A stretch of DNA of 64,000 bases, taken from contig OX359246.1 in NCBI GenBank assembly GCA_947179485.1, forward strand, positions 57,081,632 through 57,145,631, written 5' to 3'. Within the stretch, counting starts at the first letter, position 1. The number at the start of each line of letters is the position of its first letter. Below, in pieces: positions 11,512 through 22,780 of the stretch. This stretch comes from Allacma fusca. Its lineage: Eukaryota; Arthropoda; Collembola; Symphypleona; Sminthuridae. The notes beneath the pieces are model-generated. The model did not search any database and was not told the origin of the DNA. It worked only from the letters and a program-made list of their open reading frames with translations. The translations under genes and the position numbers were made by a program.

Positions 11512-12688
11512 ACGTCGGTTTTTATTTTAGAAATGATTGGATATTGATGGATAAGAAAAATATTTTTCCTAAGCGCAAATTTATGAAAATTGATTATTTC
11601 CTACTTTGTTTATTACGCGTACTGATTGTGAGAGTACTTTAAAGATCGAATTCTGGCTCCACACACAACCTTTACATTGAACACAGTTCTCTATTCCGCC
11701 AATTAAAGGACAGTGACTGGGTTATCAACTATTTTACCATCGTGCAGTTCTGTGCTATATTGTTGCACGTTGAAACAAGTTACAAGGTACTTGGAAATAA
11801 ATATGCGGGTAGAAATGTTGTCACTGCTATATTCCCGAAAAAAAAACCTAAAATACTAAATGAAAATACCAAATTTTAAATAAAATATATACTGAAAATA
11901 TTCTCAAAATGGGTAAAGACCTACGAATCATTCCCAGATCTTTAAATAAGTCAGAGTAAAGTCTCTCCAGAAACCATAAATTATTTCGCAGACGTAAGGT
12001 AACATGCACATGAGTAGAGTTTACAGTTACAGCATTGTGTAGAAGTTGATTAACATGTCCCACAAATAATTTTACTTAAAACGAATAACACTACGTGGAC
12101 AATTTATGGTAATCGCGATACTAATTTAAATAAAATTAAAAGCCTAAATTATAATGTCCAACGCACATTAATATACAATAAAGGGAATACCTAATAAGCC
12201 AATACTACAAACCAGTCGAAAACATTTAAACAATTGGTTGCAAAATGTTTCAAATTGGTATTTACCTTTTAAAATGTTTATTGAGACATATACTACAGAC
12301 CACCTGGACAGCAGTCACAGCTATGTATTCTGAAAGTGTCATTTGTACTTGAAATACGGGATGGAAAAAAATTACAGTCAATAAGTACAAAATAACATGA
12401 AGCTCATATACCTCCAAAATACATTAGAGATTATGTTCCTGACAAACTACCAAACACAAAATACCTTAAGTAATTACAACGAGAAAAATACGGATTACGA
12501 AATGTATTTTAAATTAAATTGCAAATACAATATTTCAAAGTATTCCACCCCTCTGAGGCGCGGTCATGCCTTGATTTAAAAATCATATACACCAATGTGC
12601 TTAACCCAGACCGTGGTAAAAACAAGCTGAACAACAATCGCTGTATGCAATTGTTTATATACACAAATTTTGTTCCAATTTCAGTTGA
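11512..12688. other. Intergenic, nothing recognised
   Basis: AT-rich sequence after the outer element's target duplication. Open frames (11848-12063 minus, 12397-12579 and 12519-12707 plus) are short and without motifs. No RNA gene seen. Confidence 0.4.
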
Positions 12689-12915
12689 GGCCGAGATAGC
12701 GCGGTAACACTGGGCTAGCTACCCAGGTTATGTGTTCGCATCTCGGCTGGTGGCGCAACAAAATGCTGTTACAGCGGTCGCTCTAAGGCATTCGCTATAT
12801 ACAGTTTCTGTATGTTTCTCGCACCACTCCAGCCCGATTTGAACTTTTGCATGTGGGCCTTGTTCAGACACACACTTCTGCTAAGGCTGAAGCGTGCAGA
12901 AGATTGCTAAAATAA
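12689..12915 (+). mobile_element. tRNA-derived SINE candidate
   Basis: The 5' portion reads like a tRNA with internal RNA polymerase III promoter: an A-box-like TAGCGCGGTAACACTGG near 12697 and a B-box-like GTGTTCGCATCTC near 12733, spaced as in tRNA genes. The GCCGAGA near 12690 can pair with TCTCGGC near 12742 as an acceptor-like stem. The body after it (to about 12915) is unrelated to tRNA, as in SINEs. No poly(A) tail or target duplication was confirmed. A decayed tRNA pseudogene is the alternative. Confidence 0.5.
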
Positions 12916-13119
12916 GTATATTTGGCAAAAACAAAGTTTAAAGTAAGACGATATTTTACATTTGTCAGTTCAATGGACTAATATGAAAACATCATTAATC
13001 CTATTAATTTGCACTAAAGCGAGCCAACTTTCTGAACTTCAGTTAAATCTAGGTGATTAGGCAGGTATACAATGAGAACTTAATTACTTTTGATTAATTA
13101 ATTATAAATAAATCATAAT

Positions 13120-13725
13120 AATTAGAATAAAATAAAAAATAACAATTAGAATAAAATAAATAATAATAGTTAGAATAAAATAAATAATAATAATTAGAAT
13201 AAAATAAATAATAATTAGAATAAAATAAATAATAATTAGATTAAAATAAATAATAATTAAAAATAAAATAAATAATGATAATTAGAATAAAATAAATAAT
13301 AATAATTAGAATAAAATAAATAATAATAATTAGAATAAAATAAAAAATAATAATTGAAATAAAATAAAAAATAATAATTGAAATAAAATAAAAAATAATA
13401 ATTGAAATAAAATAAGTCATAATAATTGAAATAAAATAAGTCATAATAATTGAAATAAAATAAGTCATAATAATTGAAATAAAATAAGTCATAATAATTG
13501 AAATAAAATAAGTCATAATAATTGAAATAAAATAAGTCATAATAATTGAAATAAAATAAGTCATAATAATTGAAATAAAATAAGTCATAATAATTGAAAT
13601 AAAATAAGTCATAATAATTGAAATAAAATAAGTCATAAAAATTGAAATAAAATAAGTCATAATAATTGAAATAAAATAAGTCATAATAATTGAAAAAAAA
13701 ATAAGTCAATAATTGTAATGCAATA
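13120..13725. repeat. 24-bp satellite array
   Basis: The unit AATAATTGAAATAAAATAAG plus TCAT is repeated about a dozen times almost perfectly between about 13400 and 13690. More diverged AT-rich relatives (AATTAGAATAAAATAAATAA) extend left to about 13120. Because 24 is divisible by 3, two minus-strand frames stay open for about 150 codons; these are repeat artefacts. Confidence 0.9.
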
Positions 13726-15239
13726 AATAATTTTAGTTAATTAAAATATTACACAAGCAAAGGATTAGAAACTATTCATAATGTTTTTTAATATTTTAAA
13801 CTTCAGGCTAGAAGCTTGCAATCAGTACCTCAGCTGTTCCAAGTATGCCTTTATTTGACTTAATGCTGAAAAACGTTCTAAAATAAACTACAAAAATGTT
13901 GAGCTATAATTAAGTCCAAATATTTACGGTGTTCAAGTTCCTCATAAATGCATTAAAAGCAGTTTATACTAAACGAAATTTTGATCAGGGTACGACCTTT
14001 TATTTCACAATGCAAATCATAATTATGTGAACTAAAATCGGCTCAATAATAGTACACAAAGCATTCTATGTCAATACTACCTAACCCAGCGCGAACGCGC
14101 GAATAAGGCTTGTGAACTTAGTATTTATTATTATTTAACAAATGCATATATCAGTGAATCTAATTTTCTAACGATAAATACTTAGAATTTGCACTGAAAG
14201 CATTCTGATTATCAAGTACGTTTGGTAACACCAAAAATCGTATAAATAATATACCAAATGGGCTATTTTCCTCCCATACTCAGCAGCCCACGCTTTAACC
14301 GAGGGATCAGATTTCTTAAGAGCGCTAGACCTGTAAATTACCCGTTTACATAAGTATACACAGTTCCCGGGTATTTTAACTTTCAGCAAAAATTGGTTCT
14401 TGGTGAATTTAGTTTCAGTATAACAAAAATGAACAGATTAATTTAGTAAAACGGTTTAATTTATGTAACGCCACTAATTAATCATTTAAAATGAAAATAG
14501 AACACGACAGAAACCGGAACCCCGTCCAACGGAAGTTGCCCACCTACTTGGCATTTTAGCATCAAGTTGACAGTACATGACTGGTTGCTGAGAAATTATA
14601 CACCAAATAGAGCAAATATTTGCAAATGCTAAAAACGCCAGATACAATATCTAATCAGTTATAGTTTAAACCATTATTCTTGTTTCATATTATTCTTTAT
14701 GCAGAAACTTGCGTGGACAGACAATCGCGTCCGTTAAAATTGCTCATGCTAAGATTTCATGCAAAATATAACCATCATAAAGTAAACAATACATAATACA
14801 TATCTGCAAAAACTGCATTAAACTACACAAACACATGTTAGTAATGTGCTACTTGCACATGTAATAATTAATAATTAATATTTGTAACTAAATTCATAAA
14901 TATGCGCTAATACAATAACAGAAGCACACTACTGAATGACATTCCAGAGTTCCAAGAACATGCAACCTCAGATCATTTATTGTCTAGGTCCCGTCTTTCC
15001 ATCCTGCAAAAAGTCTCACATTATTTGAAGCAAATGATTTTACACAGCCAATAAATCCTCATAAAGTTACCCATTCACCGCACCCATCTAGTACGTTTGT
15101 ACCAATACTTTCAGCATGGTATTTTAAGTTGCTAATGTAAAGACCGAATTCAAAATACCAAATTTCGCTCATAACATGAGTACAGCATCCCAGTGTTCTT
15201 GCTCCTTGTTGGCATCAGCAGTATTAGCCTGTGATGCTT
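13726..15239. other. Intergenic, nothing recognised
   Basis: AT-rich DNA with short motif-less open frames (for example 14168-14389 minus). No repeat family or RNA gene recognised. Confidence 0.4.
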
Positions 15240-15727
15240 CTAGGACCCACTCCATAATGCCGATAGCTAACCCAGCATATATGGACTGTTCCGGTTTTAA
15301 ATCTGGATTCCATTTTCAGTCCAATCAAATCGGGTTTATCTCTGTGAATCTAATAATGAAATAATAACTAATTAATCAGGGCGGTATAATATGATTAACA
15401 TTCGTAATAGTATTTCTTAAATTAATGGGAAATTTACCTGGAATTGATATGTTTCATCGTGGTTATGAATAGCAGTATTGCTTTTCGCTATCTTAATTTG
15501 GTATATTCCCAGCTGGATCTCATGGAGGTCTTCCATAGATAGGAGGGGGAAATCAACTAAGTTTTCCACGTCCAAGGAGACAAAGTTTGCTTTAGACTTA
15601 TGCCAACCGCGTTCCAGCACCAGATCCATAAGCAGGTTGTTTAATTCGGCTTTCGCTTTTATATTTACGGCTCTTTTGATGTCCCCCGTCTTGTATGGGG
15701 GTACTGGTTGGAAGAAGTTATTGAGGG
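15240..15727 (-). pseudogene. Decayed transposase-like fragment (SWIM-associated family)
   Basis: On the minus strand, one exon-like piece (15727 to 15438) encodes LNNFFQPVPPYKTGDIKRAV, then a segment with FVSLDVENLVDFPLLSMEDL and GIYQIKIAKS, ending at a CAG/GTAAAT donor. A second piece (15341 down to about 15240) encodes DKPDLIGLKMESRF and later VHICWVSYRHYGVGPRSITG, then stops. The pattern (L-x-L-G-x-Y-Q-I-K, then R-F/H-x-x-x-x-x-Y) recalls the region before a SWIM zinc finger in some DNA-transposon proteins. The two pieces do not join in frame at the visible splice sites, so it looks broken. The 5' part is not found. Confidence 0.4.
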
Positions 15728-15799
15728 CTGCACATGCAGTTCAAAGTAACGTAAGAAGAACAGATGACAAAAAATGTTTGAAGCTGTTGGGCGAAAGAT

Positions 15800-16850
15800 A
15801 ATAGGGTCTTAAATAAAAACAATGCCAATACAAAATACATATCAGCATGGTTTCACACTGAGTGAGATAGTCAGCAATTTAAAGTACATCGGCTTAAAGT
15901 AATATAGAAACCATCAAAAATTATAAAATAACTACCATCCACTTGTCTTGCAAATGTTAGGTAAAACAAAATGAACCGCACGATTACTTACCAGCCAATA
16001 AATTAGCAATAATATGAGGCTTACATATTGGTTTACATAATTTCTAGAAATCATGATTTTACAAATATATCGTATATTTATGAAGCGGTCATTTTATGAT
16101 ATAGTGAAATAGTAAATACATTTTATTTATTGATTGTGGCAGAGCCACTTTAATTGATAATCACTCTCAATAGTCAGTGGTCTTTCTCTTAAATTACTGG
16201 AAATAATTCTGAAAATAAATAGGTTCTTTAACTCACACTGTTACAATGTATGTACATGTGTGAGACGACAAGCTAAAAAATGAAGGTGGGAACGAGAAGA
16301 AATTTCGTAACAAATTAAAATACGAAAGGATATTCATTTCCGCCGTCGATTATTATTCGTACATGTAGTGGTGTAATTTGTTCGTTTTGTTTTGTTTTTC
16401 TCTTCGAAAAGTAACAAAAGTAGAACAATTTCAACTTTTTTGTTCACCCAGTTTTGTTATCTGGACAATACAGGTTTTTCAAAATACATTCCAAATTGGT
16501 TTGTTTTAAGGATCTTGAAGGTACTAGAAATTAATTTTTAGAAATTTGTGAAACTGATTGTGGTATTTTAGTACTAAATATTGGTGTCAAATGACTATGT
16601 AAAAAGCCAAAGAACGGGCTTTTTACGTGGAACTAGTTTTAGCCTTACAACTTTTATATCAAATCAGAATTAAACCTGTTAGTAGTTTCTAAGAGTGTAA
16701 TACTCCTCCACTCCTCCATAAATACGCAGCATGAAGAAGAGCTGCTGTAAGGACAGCTTTGTCCACTGGAACAACAAACTAGTGTGACGGCGGAAGAATT
16801 GATTTAACTTTGAAATATTTATGGCCCAGCCAGGTCGAAATGAGGAGAAT
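15800..16850. other. Intergenic, nothing recognised
   Basis: AT-rich sequence without open frames worth calling. No repeat or RNA signal recognised. Confidence 0.4.
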
Positions 16851-17050
16851 ATTACTTACCCACTAAGGTTATATTGAGGCCATGGGACTACTGGTGAACC
16901 AATAAGGTCAAATTGAGGTCGTGGGCCTACTTTTGACGCACTTAAGTCAAATTGAGGTTTTTGATCAGTAATGATTCGTTGAGATCAAGTTGAGGTTACG
17001 GAACTATTTGTTGCACACAACAATGCCAAACATTGAGACCAGAATTTTCA
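16850..17050. repeat. Short degenerate tandem repeat
   Basis: The phrase AAGGTCAAATTGAGGTCGTG and variants recur about every 45-55 bp four or five times. It abuts the MITE at 17070 and is otherwise unexplained. Confidence 0.55.
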
Positions 17051-17069
17051 GGATCATTTGAGTTTACAG

Positions 17070-17729
17070 CAAAGATGCTAAACTGATTTTGCCTATCCTA
17101 TACATTTAGTTTAGGAGGGGTTTCCTTCTCGCCTACTTGTGCAATTGCAAGGGCCTATATCCTTGCCTGCAAGTAGGCATTTGACGCTGCATGCATTTCT
17201 GCCTATATATGGTGACCGAAAGTGTTGGCCCCTTCCTACATGGGACCCTTCCCTATACTGTAGAAATATACTATATTTTTATTAAAGTTCATAATTATTA
17301 CATTGAGCTGTTTTTATTTTAGTAAATTCGTTTTGCACATATAAATCTCAGGTATTCCTGCAGTAGCCTGATCTTCCTAAGTATAAAAATCGTATTGGTT
17401 TGCATTGTGAGAAAACTTCCATAATGTAACAATAGTTACATTAAAGTAAAAGTAGAAAACATTGTATATTCAGAATATTTTGTGTTAGAAACCTGCACCC
17501 TACCTACATAATATTTTCTACGCATCCTATTTCCTTTCATACAGGCGTGTTCTCGTGATGCCTACATGTATGCCTACATGACCGAGAGGCGTGCATTTCC
17601 TATTTTATAGGCAATTTTTATGCGAAAATCAGTGCACCCTATTTTGCCTATAATTTTTTTTGATAATAGCTCGCACCCTATAAATAGGCCTACAAGTAGG
17701 CCTACATGTAGGTTAGGCTAGAATATTTG
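17070..17729. mobile_element. CCTATCCTAC-family hAT-like MITE, complete copy
   Basis: The element starts CAAAGATGCTA and ends TAGAATATTTG, an imperfect inverted repeat. An identical GTTTACAG flanks it (17062-17069 and 17730-17737). The 8-bp duplication and CAAAG/CTTTG-type ends place it with hAT-like MITEs. The inside is built from inverted CCTACATGTAGG and CTATAAATAGGCCTAC words. It is the reference copy for fragments at 10488, 33436, 51590 and 63300. Confidence 0.85.
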
Positions 17730-17954
17730 GTTTACAGGCTGTGTAAGGATTTGAATAAAGCCTGGCTTGAAAAGGTTATTACATGCCCTGTTACAAATTG
17801 TTTGTTATAGTTTTTTTTTGCTATCGCCCTTTTGTTTTGTTTTTCCGAATACGGATTTTATTTTTGTTCTGCTCAAATAATATTAACAGACCAAAAGAAC
17901 AAACTAAACGCGAACAATATATATTCCAGCTATACGTACATGTATTTCTCGAGG

Positions 17955-18522
17955 GTAATCGATCCAATGCTTTTATTACATAATGACTGTCGGAATATTC
18001 TCAGTACAACAGATCGAATAAACAGGCATATTTTTGTACTATTTTTTTTAAATTCCCACTACACTGAATTCTTAAATTCATACTTCTTTTTACAAAAACT
18101 CAAGTAATACATACTGATTGAGAGTAACGCTGGCATCTGACATACTTACTCACATTTACCCGTGTGGAAATGAAGTTATGTATATCATATAGTTAGTAAA
18201 TGCTTAGCTAACGAACAATCGAGCCAGTTCCTGCTCCCACACTTATGTACCTACGTATGTATGTATAGATGCTTAAATAGCTATAGTTTATTCTTTGTCA
18301 CATCGCAAATCAAAAGAACTAAAAAGTCAATGCCACTTTAACCGCTTGGACAACGAGTGAGAAAACGGGCTGTGAACACAAGTACTTATATTGTAAAACA
18401 ACAGTACGCATGAATATATAATAATTTATTACGATTTATAAATTTTGTCTATAAATACTCCAGAAAAACTTCGTAGTTAACTAGATATAATAGAATCGCT
18501 GGATCCCACACAACTAGCAACA
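17955..18522 (+). promoter_or_regulatory. Duplicated 5' flank and core promoter of carboxypeptidase-like gene B
   Basis: Homologous to 4735-5350 upstream of gene A. TATAAATA lies at 18450-18457, 73 bp before the ATG, exactly as in gene A. This shows the duplication carried the promoter. Confidence 0.65.
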
Positions 18523-20339
18523 ATGGCGACATTATACTGTTACACAGTTCTTTTTCTACTCTTGAACACTCTATCCAAAAAAATTTCTCACTGTGCCCCA
18601 GCGGACACGGAGTCCGATACAGAACTTTTCCTTACCCCTTTGATTGAAGCAGGTAAACTCAGTGAGGCACGGGAGTTATCTGCAGATCACATGAGTCAGT
18701 TCCGCATTCAATCAACAATTAATTACGATTTGCCAAGTTACAGTGGGTATCTCACAGTCGATAAGGCTAATAACGCCAATGTCTTCTTTTGGTTTTTCCC
18801 TGCTTTGGTAAGCAAAGGTTTCATTTCAGTAAAAGAACCATTAAAATAACTGGGCTTTCTGAAATTATTTTAATTGTAAACATTCGAGGTAAATAATTTC
18901 TATTTATTCGTAGGAAAAACCTGAAAGTGCTTCTGTAATTCTTTGGGCAAATGAGGCCAGCGGTTACTCGTGTCTTCGAGCTGTATTTCTGGAAAATGGG
19001 CCGTTTTTCCTCGACGAGAAATTTCGACTCCAAGAGAGGAATGAATCCTGGACAAAAACACATTCGATGTTGTACATTGATGTTCCGGTTGGAGCAGGTT
19101 TAATGTTTTTGTATTTTTGGAGAATTTTAAGTAAAGCTTTTCACAAGAATTAAATGAGTACAATAAGCATTTTTGTTCACGTAGGTTTTAGCTTTACGGA
19201 TAAGGAAGAAGGCTATGCAAAAAATAAGGAAGATGAAGCTGCGGAGTTGTACGAGGCTTTACAACAATTTTTCACACTATTTCATGAATACAGAAAGCGA
19301 GAATTCTTTATTGCTGGAGAACTGGTAGCAGGTATGAGACTATTTTGACAGCTTACAAATTTATTCTATTTTTATATTCTAATAATTCATTTCTGTTTGT
19401 ATCGTTAAAATTGTGAGGGTAATTTTTCTGACTCTGTGTAGTTCAACACGTTCCTCAAATCGTGAATAAGATTGAATCAGGGAACGAGAAGAATCCGGAT
19501 CTTCAAATAAACCTCAAAGGTGTCATATTCGGGTCACCGTTATTTCATACGGACAAACAAACTAGATTCGGTCAATATTTCTATGACATGAATTTGATTG
19601 AGTGTGACCAGCTGGTGACTTTCCTTGAGAAAGAGGAAGAATTGCAAGACTTGCTCAAAGCTAAGAGATTGGAAGAAGCGTTTCTGGTGAATGATTGCAT
19701 TAGTTTTGAAGAAAATAATTGATAAATTATTGTGATGTACGTATATTTTTTTAAAAACAACAAATCAGTGAGCCTTGAAATATAAATACATCTTAATAGA
19801 CTGGAGCACGGATCTCGGCATACCCCAAAAGTCTTTATGAGAACTACACTGGATTAAGCAATCCGTATAATATTCTGCATTCCGAGATACCTGCTGAGAT
19901 GGAACGATTTACCAAGTTTATTGACTCACGCGAGATCCATCGATACCTTCATGTGGGTTTCCACAATTTCTCCTTAATTAACTGGAAAGTTCATTACCAG
20001 TTCAACGAGGAGACCATGACTTCCGATGGGAAATTGCTAGCAGAGTTACTCAATAAAAAAAATTACAAGCTTCTCATTTACTCAGCACAGTTTGACGCTG
20101 TGGCAATACATTCTCAACTGACGGATGCCTTGGAATCATTGAACTGGTACGGAAGAGACGAGTTTCTTGACGCTGACAGAAAAGTTTGGAGAGTTGGCAA
20201 GGACGTTGCGGGATATGTTAAAAAAGCTGGGACTTTGACTTACATCATGGTTAGGAATGCTGGAAGGTACTTAATGATGGATCAGCCGTTGTGGGGACTT
20301 GAAATGTTGGAGACATTTACTTCTGGAAGAGATTTCTGA
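18523..20339 (+). CDS. Serine carboxypeptidase-like protein (S10, CPVL-like), predicted inactive, copy B
   Basis: A paralogue of the gene at 5351-7175, with exons 18523-18807, 18914-19097, 19185-19331, 19442-(19686 or 19719) and 19800-20339. Exons 1-4 have lengths identical to copy A up to the last junction. The signal peptide, SGYSC in place of the Gly-rich oxyanion loop, and the MDQP tail are kept. The nucleophile Ser is again absent (GELVAV, Leu instead of Ser), and the active-site His is again Arg (RNAGRYLMMDQP), while the Asp (SAQFD) remains. At the exon 4 end, the GT donor available in copy A is lost (AATAATTGATAA), so reading through gives a stop. An upstream in-phase donor (CTG then GTGAAT, after 19686) would restore a protein of about 466 residues. 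Function: probably a non-catalytic secreted or endolysosomal homologue, if expressed. Confidence 0.78.
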
Positions 20340-20350
20340 ATAATGTTGTA

Positions 20351-20408
20351 AAAATAATACATGAAAGAATACAATGTCATAACATTGTATTCTTTCATGT
20401 ATTATTTT
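20351..20408. repeat. Perfect 27-bp hairpin in the 3' region of gene B
   Basis: Arms 20351-20377 and 20382-20408 are perfect reverse complements around the loop CATA. Only the right arm (ACATTGTATTCTTTCATGTA) has a counterpart after gene A (about 7199), so the left arm was made new in this copy, most simply by a local template switch. Confidence 0.9.
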
Positions 20409-20409
20409 T

Positions 20410-21161
20410 ATTGCATTTTTGTACTCATTAGTTTGAATTACAAAATAGCCGAATTGGAAGTGGAGCTTTTGTGCTTAAGATTTAAACATGGCGGAGCAAA
20501 AATTTACACCGGGGTTAAAATCGCACTTTCCAAGAACTCGGACAGCTAAATTAAATTCTAAACTTGCAAGTGGAATCAGTTTTAGTTATTTTTAAAACTA
20601 TATTTGAAACTATACTAATGCTTTATGAAACTTCGAATGGAAAAATACCTTGGCATGCATCTATCTACTAATTTTGTAAGAAGTTGCTCCAATTATTCTG
20701 ACCCTTCATTTAGTAACTTCGCTTTTATTTTAGAAATGATTTTAGTGTGTTTGAAATTAAAAATATTTTGCTTCCGCCTAAATCCCTCAATATCTCTTAT
20801 TTCCTACTGATTTTGCGTTTATTTCGACATTACGTGTACGGTATGGGCATAAATATAGCCTGTGAATTAAATGCGCCAGCTTGGGCATTTAACAGTTAAG
20901 TTCATTGCCAACGCAGGTGTACATATATTGTACGCCTTGAACTTTTCTCTCTGTTGTTACGTAACGCAGTTTAATGAGCAGATTTAATTTCCAAAGTACA
21001 TATTCTTGTCACATGCTAATCAGCATGTTCATATGACTTACAAAAATAATGGAAGGCTCATGAACTTCATCTCCTTCAGTAATCATCACTTCATTGCTTT
21101 TGGAATCCTCGCTGTTTGCTTACTCCGATTTTAGCCAGTGAGTTGGTGCACGGGTTCCAAA
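20410..21161. other. Intergenic: gene B 3' flank, then nothing recognised
   Basis: The first 150 bp or so match the repeat unit seen after gene A; the remainder has no recognisable feature. Confidence 0.45.
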
Positions 21162-22215
21162 ATGGATAATTCTCTATCAATTTTTTCCGACTATGCTTTT
21201 CACAAACCAGAAATTGGTTCGACGGATTTAGCAAGTGCACTTTTTTTGCTGTTAAGTGGCTCTACACCTGCAGATTCTGTTATTACAAATGTGTCTGTAA
21301 TTCAATCCTGGAATTGGTTCTTTATGCTTACCCCCTTTGAATCAATTTTCCTTGGGTTCATTATTGCTCAGGTGAGATAATTAATTGTTGATGTAGAAAA
21401 TATTGTTAGGATAATTATAAAATATACTTGAAGTTCGCTGACAAAATATATCTGAAATAAATCTGACGGAATTATTTACTCTGAATCTAAATATTTGATG
21501 CTTTGGTTAAAAATTTCCTTAATTAATTTTACTTTCAGTGCTCTAACCGAACTTTATTATTTTGTATTTTCAGATAGCTGTATTAAATATCCTGGGAATT
21601 TTACCAATTAAACTAAATACTCTCTTCACGGGGGATCCAACAGGAAGAAAGAAGCGACATGTTGGAGGAAATCTCAAAAATCGCGAAAATATGGCCCATA
21701 CGGTTGTCAATGTAAGTCCAATATAAGTTGAATTCAATTCATGATTAAATACAAATGCTAACAATAGTGCTCCGTATTGTAGGTTCTGAAACGCATGGAT
21801 CGAGATGAGTGTTTTGTCAAAGCACTGTGTCTCATCCAACTTCGGGAAGTTTCCAACGCAGCCCAAAAGTATCGTCTTCCTAAAGATTTGAAAATGATCT
21901 TATCAGCTTTGAAAATGTAAATTATTTTTTAAACCCTTACACATATATATTTTTTTCAGTTATTTATTTATATTCCTTAATTTTCTGTTTCATCTAATTA
22001 GTTCCGCTGACCGTCGCAAGAGCAAGCTACCCTCTCCGGATGAAGAACTGAGTTCAGCCCTAGTCACTTTGGAAGACGCTGTCCAAACAGGCTTGAACGC
22101 TTGTGCAAATCCCCACTCAAATACTACAATTTGTGAGCAGCGCTATAGTATTTGTCCTGCATCCCGAGAAGACATTTATGCTTATATTGACCTTATTTAT
22201 GATTATTTCTTGTAG
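21162..22215 (+). CDS. DM4/DM12 family protein, copy 1
   Basis: Four exons: 21162-21371, 21574-21711, 21783-21916, 22002-22215, giving 231 residues. Diagnostic pieces are a hydrophobic N-terminal part (residues about 20-70), a basic GDPTGRKKRH site that could be cut by a furin-type protease, DECFVKALCLIQLRE (family: eCLLRxICE), then a C-terminal block, ALVTLEDAVQTG followed by ICEQRYSICPASREDIY (family: YxxAxxxGxxxxxCxxxYxxCPxS). The function of DM4/DM12 proteins is not established; they look secreted with disulfides. The convergent neighbour at 22781-23735 is a paralogue with the same intron positions. A poly(A) signal AATAAA lies at 22245-22250. The start is the first ATG in the open frame. 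Confidence 0.8.
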
Positions 22216-22780
22216 AGGAGTTGTGACAAATATTTCCATCATTTAATAAAGTGTACCATTAAAAATTACAAAATCACACAAATGTTGCATTTAATTTCAC
22301 ATGTTTGCAATAAACCCAAATTTTGAGAATGGTACTTATGCAGGTGTTTCTCTGGAATTTTGCTAGATCTATCTTTTTGCAATTGTGGAAACCATGAATA
22401 GAATGACATTACTTAACCAATGACTCACAACCAGTGCAATGCGCTCTGTATGAAGCACCCTTAACAGCAGCGAAATTTAACTCCTATAAAGAGTAGTATA
22501 AATGATCCATCTGGAAAAAACATTTGTGCTAAATAGGAACGTTCAAAACTATTTGTCAGCATAAAGAAAATACTCGTGCACATGGTGAGGAGGTCCCTTG
22601 CAGGAAGAGTGTACAATACTAGAAACAAATGTAGAAGTGTCTTGTATCTGAGAAATTATGAATGAGAAGCATAAAAACCCGTGGGAAATATGTTTTTTGG
22701 CATTCTTGAAAATTCATTGAGACATTTATTTTCGTATTTACTACACAAGGGAAAATTTATTACGTAAACAATTTAAAGAA
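22216..22780. other. Shared 3' intergenic region of the convergent DM4/DM12 pair
   Basis: Contains AATAAA at 22245-22250 for the plus-strand gene and TTTATT at 22756-22761 (AATAAA on minus) for the minus-strand gene. Nothing else recognised. Confidence 0.5.

Noticed and set aside
13241-13709. 147- and 150-codon minus-strand open frames with MTYFISII-type repeats
   Set aside because: They are the 24-bp satellite read in two frames; period divisible by three and no stops explain them.
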